Below are positions 43,857 through 51,773 of a stretch of 64,000 nucleotides of DNA, in pieces. The notes beneath the pieces are model-generated. The model had not been told where the DNA came from, did no database searches, and saw only the letters and a program-made list of their open reading frames with translations. The stretch is from the NCBI RefSeq assembly GCF_947488465.1, contig NZ_CANKZA010000004.1:248001-312000 (forward strand). Reading direction: 5' to 3'. Position numbers and translations under genes: made by a program. Position 1 is the stretch's first letter, and each line of letters begins with the position of its first letter. Source of the DNA: an uncultured Microbacterium sp. (GTDB taxonomy: Bacteria > Actinomycetota > Actinomycetes > Actinomycetales > Microbacteriaceae).

Positions 43857-44429
43857 GTGTACACACTGAACGGCGAGAAGATGACGTGGCGAGCTGCCAC
43901 CCAGCCGGTCGGCACAGCGCTGCGGATCGCTCCCGGCTTCACCGCGCGAGCATTCGACGTCGCTCCGGGACTCGACGCGCAGCTCGAGGCGAACTACAGC
44001 GCAGATGAGGGTCGGTACCTGATCACGAAGTTCGAACTCGTGGCGGACGGGGGCGAGATCACCCACCGCGCGCTTCGACTCGTCTCGATCGAATCGATCA
44101 TGCGTGCGGCGGCGCCGCACTGCATCGCCCTCAGCCTCGATGACGGTCCGCCGAACATGACGGCGCACGAACTGACGACCACGGAGGGTCGCATCCTGCC
44201 GGCGTGGCTCGCGGCGCAGGTGGTCGCACGCGGCAACCGCGACGAACGGATGGAAGCGATCGAGCTGCTCTACGGCATCGCCGCGCTCAGCGGGAACCCG
44301 CCCGTGCAGGCGATCCAGCAAGAACTGGGTATCCCGCACCGCACCGCATCGGATTGGACCAAGAAGGCACGCGTAGAAGGGCGCCTGGCTGGCATGAGCT
44401 ACATCGTCGGCCGCCAGGCGGATGGCTAG
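43857..44429 (+). CDS. regulator with C-terminal helix-turn-helix, upstream of the integrase
   Basis: This protein has 190 residues from GTG 43857 (AGGAGG at 43840-43845; GTG at 43845 is also possible). The N-terminal two thirds is strand-rich and unrecognised ('VYTLNGEKMTWRAATQPVG'). The last 50 residues hold an HTH: 'PVQAIQQELGIPHRTASDWTKKARVEGRL', a layout common in proteins encoded just before actinobacterial integrases. Its end overlaps the integrase start by 8 bases. It probably controls the integration switch from the divergent promoter pair. Confidence 0.75.
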   Translation: MYTLNGEKMTWRAATQPVGTALRIAPGFTARAFDVAPGLDAQLEANYSADEGRYLITKFELVADGGEITHRALRLVSIESIMRAAAPHCIALSLDDGPPNMTAHELTTTEGRILPAWLAAQVVARGNRDERMEAIELLYGIAALSGNPPVQAIQQELGIPHRTASDWTKKARVEGRLAGMSYIVGRQADG

Positions 44430-45525
44430 CATCCAGACCTACAAGACCACGCAAGGAAAGCGTTACCTCGTCCGATACAAGAAGCCGGACGGGAGCCACG
44501 GCAACAAGCGCGGCTTTCGCACCAAGCGCGACGCAGAAGAGTTCATCGCGTCCGTATCCGTAGCGATCAGCGCGAATCAATACATAGACCCGCGTGATGC
44601 GAAGGTGCAGGTCGCGGAACTCGGACGAGTGTGGCTCGAGGACCAGTCGGCTGTCCTCAAACCCTCTTCCCTTCGCCCGCTCGAGTCGGCGTGGAGAGTA
44701 CACGTGTCTCCGCGTTGGTCTCGCATCGCCGTGGGCGACATACGCTACAGCGACGTTCGGGCCTGGGTCACAGAGCTGTCGGCAACCAAGGGCGCGTCAA
44801 CAGTCATTCGGTCCTACGGAATTCTCGCTGCCATCCTCGACATAGCCGTTCGCGACCGACGTATCCAGGAAAACCCTGTGCGCGGGATACGTCTTCCGAA
44901 GAAGACCCCGAAGCGCCGCGTGTATCTGTCCCACCGCCAGGTGGACCTCCTCGCCAAAGAGTCGCGCTTCCCGGACTTGGTGTATTTCCTCGCCTACACA
45001 GGCATGCGCTGGGGAGAAGTCACTGGACTTCGCGTGCGCGACGTTGACCTGATTCGGCGACGCGTCTTCGTTCAGGAGAACGCGGTCCTGGTCGGGAGTG
45101 TCATACACGTCGGCACGCCGAAGACCCACGCTGCGAGGTCCGTCCCCTTTCCGGACTTTCTCGTTGCCCAGATCGATCTCGCTATGGCGGGAAAACGCCA
45201 GGAATCGCTGCTCTTCGGCGACGGTAGCGGGCACTTGATTCGCCCGAACTCCCAGGACGGCTGGTTCGCGGCGGCTGTGCGACGCGCGATGGCGAAGGAC
45301 CCTACCTTCGGACGAGTGACTCCCCATGACCTACGCCACACTGCGGCGAGCCTTGCAATCAGCGCGGGGGCGAATGTGAAAGCAGTGCAGCGGATGCTCG
45401 GGCATGCCTCGGCGGCGATGACCCTCGATACATATGCCGACCTCTTCGACGACGATCTGGATTCGGTCGCGGCGGCGCTGAGTCGCGCGCGCATGGCCGA
45501 CCTGCCGCCTCGGAACCTCAGCTGA
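44422..45525 (+). CDS. int: tyrosine recombinase, ICE integrase
   Basis: This 367-residue protein has an N-terminal AP2-like arm-binding segment ('RYLVRYKKPDGSHGNKRGFRTKRDAEEFI'), a core-binding domain (60-165) and a catalytic domain with all key residues: R in 'TGMRWGE' (about 196), HxxR in 'PHDLRHT' (about 302-305), H in 'MLGHAS' (about 328) and the nucleophile Y in 'TLDTYADLF' (about 338). It inserts and excises the element at the att site, here very probably the tRNA-Ser 3' end 150 bases downstream. Confidence 0.93.
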   Translation: MASIQTYKTTQGKRYLVRYKKPDGSHGNKRGFRTKRDAEEFIASVSVAISANQYIDPRDAKVQVAELGRVWLEDQSAVLKPSSLRPLESAWRVHVSPRWSRIAVGDIRYSDVRAWVTELSATKGASTVIRSYGILAAILDIAVRDRRIQENPVRGIRLPKKTPKRRVYLSHRQVDLLAKESRFPDLVYFLAYTGMRWGEVTGLRVRDVDLIRRRVFVQENAVLVGSVIHVGTPKTHAARSVPFPDFLVAQIDLAMAGKRQESLLFGDGSGHLIRPNSQDGWFAAAVRRAMAKDPTFGRVTPHDLRHTAASLAISAGANVKAVQRMLGHASAAMTLDTYADLFDDDLDSVAAALSRARMADLPPRNLS

Positions 45526-45628
45526 ACCGCCGGGGGCATGGCGCGCCCCTTGATAGGACTCGCCATGGCGCCGCCGGGCGAAGCGATTTACCCGCTCTTT
45601 ACCCACTTTGACGACTGTGGAAAGGAAG

Positions 45629-45669
45629 AAGCCCCGCGATCTCAGTGTTTACAAGGGATCGCGGGGCTT
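45629..45669. terminator. 13-bp hairpin terminator between integrase and tRNA
   Basis: AAGCCCCGCGATC (45629-45641) pairs with GATCGCGGGGCTT (45657-45669) over a 15-base loop. It would stop transcription from the integrase side and also that leaving the tRNA gene. Confidence 0.75.
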
Positions 45670-45675
45670 CGACGC

Positions 45676-45766
45676 TGGCGGTGACGGTGGGATTTGAACC
45701 CACGGTAGGGGGTTACCCTACACAACTTTTCGAGAGTTGCACCTTCGGCCGCTCGGACACGTCACC
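45676..45766 (-). tRNA. tRNA-Ser, anticodon CGA
   Basis: On the complementary strand the gene starts GGTGACG and ends CGTCACC, then G and an encoded CCA (45676-45678). The anticodon arm is CAACT-CTCGAAA-AGTTG, anticodon CGA at 45730-45732. A long class II variable arm (GTAGGG...CCCTAC) and the TTCAAATC T-arm are present. The 3' end faces the integrase, the classic position of an ICE attachment site. Confidence 0.95.
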
Positions 45767-45963
45767 GCCGTCAATCCTACGACACGCGGGGTGATGCCGC
45801 GAACCGGGACCGCTGCCGGTGGGTTTCTGAGGAGATGACGGATGCTGAGGAGGATTCCACCGGTGTCGATCCGCAGACGGCGCAATCTCCTCAACAACCC
45901 GCACGAGACGCCCGGATCAGCCAATCGCGCCGGGATAGCCCCGTGCGCGAGTAGCGTGACGAC

Positions 45964-47334
45964 GTGACCGAGCAGATGAACGCGCAGCAGCGACTGGTGC
46001 TCGCGGTGGCGGTCCTGGGCTCGTTCGTCGCGTTCCTCGACTCCACGATTGTGAACGTCGCGCTCCCCGCGATCTCCGAAGAACTCGGCGGCGGTCTCAC
46101 CACGCAGCAGTGGACGGTGGATGCCTACCTCATCACGCTCGGCGCGCTCATCCTCGTGGCCGGCGCGGTCAGTGACGCCTACGGACGCATCCTCGTGTTG
46201 CGGATCGGTCTGATCGGCTTCGGCATCGCCTCGGTCGCGGTGGCCCTCGCTCCCGATCCGACCGTGCTCATCGTCGCGCGCGCCGTACAGGGTGCGGCCG
46301 GCGCGTTTCTCGTCCCGAGCTCGCTCGCCCTCATCACGGCAACGATGCGCGACCCGCTCCGCGCACGCGCGATCGGCATGTGGACCGCGCTGACCACGGG
46401 CGCCACGGTCATCGGTCCGCTCATCGGCGGGCTGATGGTCGACTATCTTTCGTGGCGCTTCGCCTTCCTCATCAATGTGGTGCCGATCGCGCTCGGGCTG
46501 GTCCTCCTCGCGCGCCTGAAGCTTCCCGATGACGGCGCACACGCGAAGACGACCCGCATCGACTGGCTCGGCGCCGCGATGTGCACGTTCGGCCTGGGCG
46601 CGGCGGTCTATGCCCTGATCGAAGAACCGAACGCGGGATGGGCGGCGCCCGAGATCTGGATGCCGGGGATCGCCGGCATCCTGTTGCTCGTCGCCTTCGG
46701 CTGGCGTCAACGCACCGTCTCTCACCCGATCCTCCCGCCCGCACTCTTCCGCCATCGCAACTTCAGCGCCGGCAACATCTCGACCCTGTTCGTCTACGCC
46801 GCACTGTCGCTGAACGGTTTCGTCCTCGCCGTCTACCTCCAGCAGGGCGCCGGACTCTCGGCGACGCTGGCCGGGCTCGCGAGCCTGCCCATCACGCTCC
46901 TGATGATCGCGCTGAGCTCGCGCGCCGGCACCCTCGCCGGCCGCTGGGGTCCGCGCATCTTCATGACGGCGGGTCCGCTGATCATGTCGGCGGGCACCCT
47001 CCTTCTCCTCACGGTCTCGGCCGATTTCGACTACTGGTGGCAGGTGCTGCCGTTCATGCTCCTGTTCGGCCTGGGCCTTGCCGTGACGGTGTCGCCGCTC
47101 ACATCGGCGATCCTCGGGGCGGCTGACCCCGCCCAGGCGGGCATCGCCTCGGCGGTCAACAATGCGGTGGCGCGCGTCGCCGGGCTCCTGCCGATCGCGG
47201 CACTGGCCTCGATCACGGGCGGCGCGCTCGACCTGGACGGCTTCCACCGGGCGGCCATCGTGACCGCGATCCTGCTCGCCGTCGGCGGGGTGGTCGCGCT
47301 CGTCGGCATTCGCAACCCGCCGACTGTCCAGTGA
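45964..47334 (+). CDS. MFS exporter, DHA2/EmrB-QacA family
   Basis: This 456-residue protein has about 14 hydrophobic segments. 'GSFVAFLDSTIVNVALPAI' is the DHA2 signature (motif D1), 'GAVSDAYGRILVLRIGL' is the MFS loop 2-3 motif and 'AVQGAAGAFLVPSSLALI' is motif C-like. These are proton-driven exporters of drugs and other toxic compounds. The first codon may be GTG 45964 or ATG 45976. It is the first chromosomal gene to the right of the tRNA; no regulator gene is next to it. Confidence 0.9.
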   Translation: MTEQMNAQQRLVLAVAVLGSFVAFLDSTIVNVALPAISEELGGGLTTQQWTVDAYLITLGALILVAGAVSDAYGRILVLRIGLIGFGIASVAVALAPDPTVLIVARAVQGAAGAFLVPSSLALITATMRDPLRARAIGMWTALTTGATVIGPLIGGLMVDYLSWRFAFLINVVPIALGLVLLARLKLPDDGAHAKTTRIDWLGAAMCTFGLGAAVYALIEEPNAGWAAPEIWMPGIAGILLLVAFGWRQRTVSHPILPPALFRHRNFSAGNISTLFVYAALSLNGFVLAVYLQQGAGLSATLAGLASLPITLLMIALSSRAGTLAGRWGPRIFMTAGPLIMSAGTLLLLTVSADFDYWWQVLPFMLLFGLGLAVTVSPLTSAILGAADPAQAGIASAVNNAVARVAGLLPIAALASITGGALDLDGFHRAAIVTAILLAVGGVVALVGIRNPPTVQ

Positions 47335-47431
47335 GGCCCTGCTGAGCTGTAGACAGCGCCGCACGATCACGAGGCGCCACCTCGACCGTTTGGCGGTAGC
47401 CCCGGCATCCGGTCACTGCCAGACTGGGCGT

Positions 47432-48385
47432 ATGAGCGTGATCGAGAATTCCAAACTCACTGTCGTCGGCGCGGGTGCGGTCGGATCTTCCGTCGCATAC
47501 GCCGCCCTGATCCGCGGCTCCGCCCGCCACGTCGCCCTGTACGACATCGCCGCGGAGAAGACCGAGGCCGAGGTGCTCGACCTCGCCCACGGCGCCCAGT
47601 TCACCGGATCGAGCGACATCATCGGTGGCGCCGATATTTCGGTCGCGGCCGGCTCACACGTCGTCGTGATCACCGCGGGCGCCAAGCAGCGCCCCGGCCA
47701 GACACGCATCGAGCTCGCCGGCGTCAACGCCAACATCCTGAAGTCGATGATGCCGCAGCTCCTCGAAGTCGCACCGGACGCCGTCTACGTCATCGTGACG
47801 AACCCGTGCGACGTGCTCACGGTGCTCGCACAGGAGAACACTGGCCTGCCGTCGGAGCGCATCTTCGCTTCCGGCACGGTGCTGGACACCTCCCGCCTGC
47901 GCTGGAAGATCGCGCAGCGCGCAGGGGTCTCGATCGCGAGCGTGCACGCTTACATCGTCGGCGAGCACGGCGACACCGAATTCCCCCTGTGGTCGCACGC
48001 GACGATCGGCACGGTCCCGATCCTCGACTGGCAGCCCCTCGACGGACAGCCAAAGTTCACAGTTGCCGAACTCGACCAGATCGCGGTCGATGTGCGCGAT
48101 GCCGCGTACAAGGTGATCCAGGGCAAGGGTGCGACCAACTATGCGATCGGCCTGTCGAGTGCGCGCATCGTCGAGGCGATCCTCAACGACGAGCACACGG
48201 TCATGCCGGTCTCGACAGTGCTACAGGACTTCCACGGCGTGAACGGTGTCGCCCTGTCGGTGCCCTCGGTCGTCAGCAATCGTGGCGCGGTACCGATCCG
48301 CGAGACCACCTTCTCGGAGCACGAGCTCGGCCTCTTCCGACACTCGGCCGAGGCTCTCCGCGAGGTCGCCGACTCCCTGCGCTGA
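47432..48385 (+). CDS. ldh: L-lactate dehydrogenase
   Basis: This 317-residue protein has the NAD-binding 'VVGAGAVGSS' (11-20), 'DLAHG', 'PGQTRIEL' with the substrate Arg, 'VTNPCDVLT', and 'GEHGDTEF' with the catalytic His at about 179. The length and 'GKGATNYAIG' fit allosteric bacterial L-LDH rather than malate dehydrogenase (Gln-type specificity loop). It interconverts pyruvate and lactate with NADH in the cytoplasm. It starts at ATG 47432; upstream frame extension lacks signals. Confidence 0.93.
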   Translation: MSVIENSKLTVVGAGAVGSSVAYAALIRGSARHVALYDIAAEKTEAEVLDLAHGAQFTGSSDIIGGADISVAAGSHVVVITAGAKQRPGQTRIELAGVNANILKSMMPQLLEVAPDAVYVIVTNPCDVLTVLAQENTGLPSERIFASGTVLDTSRLRWKIAQRAGVSIASVHAYIVGEHGDTEFPLWSHATIGTVPILDWQPLDGQPKFTVAELDQIAVDVRDAAYKVIQGKGATNYAIGLSSARIVEAILNDEHTVMPVSTVLQDFHGVNGVALSVPSVVSNRGAVPIRETTFSEHELGLFRHSAEALREVADSLR

Positions 48386-48434
48386 CCCCCGCTCGAGCGG
48401 GCCGGGTGTCGGTGGGCGCGGCTAGCCTGAAGAC

Positions 48435-49793
48435 ATGGCATCCAAGCGCGCGACCACCACGACCGCGTTCCGGTGCACGGAGTGCGGCTGGACCGCCGCG
48501 AAATGGGTCGGCCGGTGCGGCGAGTGCCAGCAGTGGGGCAGCGTCGTCGAAGCGGCGACCCAGACCGGCATCGTCCAGAACGTCGCCGCGATCAGCCCGA
48601 TCCGCTCGGCGGTTCCGATCACCCAGGTCGACACGGCCGACACGCCCCGACGCACGAGCGGCGTCGGAGAGTTCGACCGCGTGCTCGGCGGCGGCATCGT
48701 CCCGGGCGCCGCGATCCTGCTCTCCGGTGAGCCGGGCGTGGGCAAGTCGACACTCCTGCTCGAAGTCGCCGCGCAGAGCGCGCGGGCCGGGCGGCGCGTG
48801 CTCTACGTCAGCGCCGAAGAGTCGCTCGGCCAAGTGCGCCTGCGCGCCGAGCGCACGGCCGCTCTTCACGACGAATTGTTCCTCGCGAGCGAGACCGATC
48901 TCGCCACCGTTCTCGGCCACATCGACGAGTGCGCGCCTGACCTGCTCATCGTCGACTCCGTCCAGACGGTCTCGTCATCCCTGATCGACGGCGCCGCCGG
49001 CCAGCCCGCGCAGGTGCGTGAAGTCGCCTCCACACTCATCCGCGTCGCGAAAGCACGCGATCTGCCGGTCATCATCGTCGGACACGTCACGAAAGACGGC
49101 TCGATCGCGGGCCCCCGCATCCTCGAGCACCTCGTCGACGTCGTCTGCCACTTCGAGGGCGACCGCCAAACGTCGCTGCGATTCGTCCGTGCGCTGAAGA
49201 ACCGTTTCGGCGCGACGGATGAAGTCGGATGCTTCGACATGACCGGTGCCGGCATTGCCGAAGTCCCCGACCCCAGCGCCCTCTTTCTCGGCCACGGATC
49301 CCGGCAGCCCGGCACCTGCGTGACGATCGCCCTCGAGGGGCGGCGCGCTCTCCCGGTCGAGGTCCAGGCGCTGACGTTGCCGGCATCCGGACCGAACCCC
49401 CGCCGTATCGTCAGCGGAGTCGACGGTGCACGCGTGGCGATGGTGCTCGCGGTGCTCGAAAAGCGCGCGCGCGTCAAAACCTCGGATCAAGACGTCTACG
49501 TGTCGACCGTCGGCGGCGTGCGCCTGATCGAGCCGGCCGCCGACCTCGCAATCGCCCTCGCCGTCGCGAGCGCCATCACGGGGCGACGCAACCCGGCAGG
49601 GGCCGTCGCGATCGGTGAGCTGAGCCTGGCGGGCGAGATCCGCGCTGTCACACAGCATGCGCAGCGCAGATCCGAAGCGGCCCGCCTCGGCTATCGGACG
49701 GTCGTCGACACCGCCTCGCGTGAACTCGCGACGGCGTGGCGTGAGCTCGCCGGCGCACACCGGGTCGACCCGGGCGACGCGCCGACGTTCTGA
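48435..49793 (+). CDS. radA: DNA repair protein RadA (Sms)
   Basis: This 452-residue protein has the N-terminal zinc finger C14-x-x-C17...C28-x-x-C31 ('FRCTECGW', 'GRCGECQQW'), Walker A 'GEPGVGKST' at about 98-106, 'LLIVDSVQT' as Walker B, the RadA-specific 'KNRFG' motif at about 254, and a C-terminal Lon-like domain. It is a DnaB-type helicase that helps branch migration in recombination. It ends 8 bases before a convergent gene. Confidence 0.95.
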   Translation: MASKRATTTTAFRCTECGWTAAKWVGRCGECQQWGSVVEAATQTGIVQNVAAISPIRSAVPITQVDTADTPRRTSGVGEFDRVLGGGIVPGAAILLSGEPGVGKSTLLLEVAAQSARAGRRVLYVSAEESLGQVRLRAERTAALHDELFLASETDLATVLGHIDECAPDLLIVDSVQTVSSSLIDGAAGQPAQVREVASTLIRVAKARDLPVIIVGHVTKDGSIAGPRILEHLVDVVCHFEGDRQTSLRFVRALKNRFGATDEVGCFDMTGAGIAEVPDPSALFLGHGSRQPGTCVTIALEGRRALPVEVQALTLPASGPNPRRIVSGVDGARVAMVLAVLEKRARVKTSDQDVYVSTVGGVRLIEPAADLAIALAVASAITGRRNPAGAVAIGELSLAGEIRAVTQHAQRRSEAARLGYRTVVDTASRELATAWRELAGAHRVDPGDAPTF

Positions 49794-49800
49794 GCGTCCG

Positions 49801-50202
49801 CTACGCGTCGAGCGCGGCGATCAGGTCCGCGGGCGTCGCCTGGAGCGGATGCGGCCCGGCGATGTCGAAGAACACCGTCGTGATCTCCTCCGCGTGTGCG
49901 CCGAGAAACGCACGCAACCACGCCGGCGACTGCAACGCGACCGCGGGCGGCAACGCCGCAGGCTTGTGCGCCGCATCACTGAACAGCAGCAGGGCAAGAT
50001 CGCCCGACGCCGGATCGCGATACGTCCACACCTCGCCGCTGTCGAGCGGGTTGTCGCGCTGACCGGGCTTCATCAGCGGGACCACCGTCGGCCCGTGGCG
50101 GAGCGCGAACGCGAGCGCGGCCATGTCCTGCGTCTGGAGAGCGTCCGCCAGCTGCGTGTTCCGGAACTCCAGCGGGGGTTTCGCGCGCTTCTTTCCGGCC
50201 AT
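49801..50202 (-). CDS. SseB-like protein of unknown function
   Basis: This 133-residue protein has a layout that recalls SseB N-terminal domains: helix 'NTQLADALQTQDMAALAFALRHG', then 'PTVVPLM', 'EVWTYRDPASGDLALLLFSDAAHKPA' and 'AEEITTVFFDIAGPHP'. It starts at MAGKKRAK; a frame open 7 codons upstream has no better signal. It converges on radA with an 8-base gap. Confidence 0.6.
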   Translation of the reverse strand: MAGKKRAKPPLEFRNTQLADALQTQDMAALAFALRHGPTVVPLMKPGQRDNPLDSGEVWTYRDPASGDLALLLFSDAAHKPAALPPAVALQSPAWLRAFLGAHAEEITTVFFDIAGPHPLQATPADLIAALDA

Positions 50203-50227
50203 GACGACAACTCTAGAAGACAAGAAG

Positions 50228-50275
50228 GGGCCCTCTCGATTTCCTCATTGGGGACTGCGGTAATCGAAAGGGCCC
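50228..50275. other. 14-bp imperfect hairpin in an intergenic region
   Basis: GGGCCCTCTCGATT (50228-50241) can pair with AATCGAAAGGGCCC (50262-50275) with one mismatch and a 20-base loop. It lies between two leftward genes, upstream of the SseB-like one and downstream of the secreted-protein gene, so it could be a terminator or a leader structure. The rest of 50276-50451 shows nothing further. Confidence 0.4.
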
Positions 50276-50451
50276 ATCGCTCACCGGGGCGAAAGATTTC
50301 GTCTGGCCACTGGGGGTTGGCTTCGACCGACCGTTGCTGGGGACAACGGGGACCGCCACCGGGAACTACCTACAAGGGTACGCACCCCGAGGCCTGGTCG
50401 TCTGCCCAAAACCCCAGATAACTCATGAGAATGTTCTCAGGAAGGTCGAGG

Positions 50452-51111
50452 TCACCGCAGTTCGAACGCCTTCGTGTCCGCTGCTTCGATTCCACCGATC
50501 GACACCGACAGATGAAAGTAGCCCGCCGGCGCCTGCGGGCGGGACCCCGCGCAGGTCTCGGTCGACGACCGGGTGCGGTCCCATTCCAGCGGCGTCACGC
50601 TCGAGACGGTCTGCCCGGCATCCAACTGAACCACCTGATCACTCGACTCGGCCTGGCAATCGGTCGAGCGCCACCAGATGTCCGGGCCGCTGGAGATCTC
50701 GAACTTCTGTGTCGCGGTCCCGACGTTGATGAGGCACGGACTGTCGGAGTCGTTGGAGAGCGTGATCGACAGCTTCGGTAGCTCGCCACCTCCGTACGAG
50801 TCCTTGTCGGTGACGGCAAGCACGGTGATGTTCGAGGTCGAACAGGCCTCGATGGCAGCATCGGTGGCCGATTCCGTCGGTTCCGGTGCGGTGGATGCCG
50901 GTGTCTCGGTCGGCGACGGCGTGACCGCGGGGCTGGTCGCGACGGGCGAGCTCGTCGGGCTCGCGGACGCAGCCGGTGCCACGATCCCCCGCCAGGGCTG
51001 CCAGATCACCAGCGCGACGACGCCCGCGACGACGAGCAACGCCACCACCACCACGACCAGCCTGCGGCGACGGTAGACGGCGGGCGACGGCCGACGAGAG
51101 GGAGTGCTCAC
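50452..51111 (-). CDS. membrane-anchored secreted protein (DUF4232-like)
   Basis: This 219-residue protein has a basic head, one membrane helix (about 18-40, 'LVVVVVALLVVAGVVALVIW'), a Ser/Thr/Pro linker (45-85), and an outer domain with paired cysteines ('ACSTSNITVLAVTDKDSY', 'SPCLINVG', 'TDCQAES', 'TCAGS'). This resembles DUF4232-type actinobacterial exported proteins. Function unknown. GTG start; it ends 9 bases... before no coupled gene and is followed upstream by the acetyltransferase gene on the same strand. Confidence 0.65.
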   Translation of the reverse strand: MSTPSRRPSPAVYRRRRLVVVVVALLVVAGVVALVIWQPWRGIVAPAASASPTSSPVATSPAVTPSPTETPASTAPEPTESATDAAIEACSTSNITVLAVTDKDSYGGGELPKLSITLSNDSDSPCLINVGTATQKFEISSGPDIWWRSTDCQAESSDQVVQLDAGQTVSSVTPLEWDRTRSSTETCAGSRPQAPAGYFHLSVSIGGIEAADTKAFELR

Positions 51112-51120
51112 GAAACCAGG

Positions 51121-51678
51121 CTATGCGCCGGCATCCGCCGATGCGTCAGGACGCGCCTGCAGGCTCTTCAGCATGCGGGTATTGCCCAGGGTGTTGGGCT
51201 TGACGTGCGCGAGGTCGAGGAACTCCGCGACGCCCTCGTCGGGGCTGCGGAGGAGCTGCGAGTAGACATCCGGATCGACGACTTGCTCCCCGATCGGCGC
51301 GAACCCGCGGCGGGTGAAGAAGTCGACCTCGAATGTGAGACAGAAAAGGCGGCTGAGCCCCAGCTCGTGCGCGTGTTCTTCGAGCGTGTCGACGATCGCG
51401 CCACCCACGCCGTGGTGCAGCCAGTCTTCGGCGACGATCAGCGTGCGCACCTCACCGAGGTCTTCCCAGATGACGTGCAACGCGCCGCACCCGATGAGGC
51501 GTCCCCGCGCCTCGGCGACGACGAACTCCTGAACGGATTCGAACAGTGTCACGACCTCTTTGCCGAGCAAAATGCGCCGTTGTACCCACGGGTCGAGGAG
51601 CTCGAGGATGCCACGTACATCAGCCGTTCGTGCGGGTCTCACCCGGAAGAGCGGGTCGGCGGAGTGCGAGGGCGTCAC
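51121..51678 (-). CDS. GNAT acetyltransferase, ArgA-like amino-acid N-acetyltransferase
   Basis: This 185-residue protein shows 'VRPARTADVRGILELLDPWVQRRILLGK', 'EFVVAEARGRLIGCGALHVIWEDLGEVRTLIVAEDWLHHGVGGAIV' (the acetyl-CoA loop, here HHGVGG) and 'LFCLTFEVDFFTRRGF'. These match the short, single-domain N-acetylglutamate synthases of actinobacteria that open arginine biosynthesis. Other GNAT substrates cannot be excluded. GTG start; its end is close to the start of the secreted-protein gene (9 bases), so they may be cotranscribed. Confidence 0.82.
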   Translation of the reverse strand: MTPSHSADPLFRVRPARTADVRGILELLDPWVQRRILLGKEVVTLFESVQEFVVAEARGRLIGCGALHVIWEDLGEVRTLIVAEDWLHHGVGGAIVDTLEEHAHELGLSRLFCLTFEVDFFTRRGFAPIGEQVVDPDVYSQLLRSPDEGVAEFLDLAHVKPNTLGNTRMLKSLQARPDASADAGA

Positions 51679-51773
51679 CGCACCACTGTATTGCGCGTCC
51701 CGCCACCCCGCACGAACGCAGGGATAGTGTTACCTGTAACCCGCCCGCAACAGGGCTCGACCAAGCTGGGGCA

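Noticed and set aside
45836..45958. Short rightward frame between the tRNA and the MFS gene
   Set aside because: About 40 codons, low-complexity, with a ribosome binding site too close to the start; judged to be the exporter's upstream region.
45718..47370. Leftward open frame of 550 codons across the MFS exporter and tRNA
   Set aside because: It covers the tRNA and the exporter in antisense, and its product is only charged repeats of no family.
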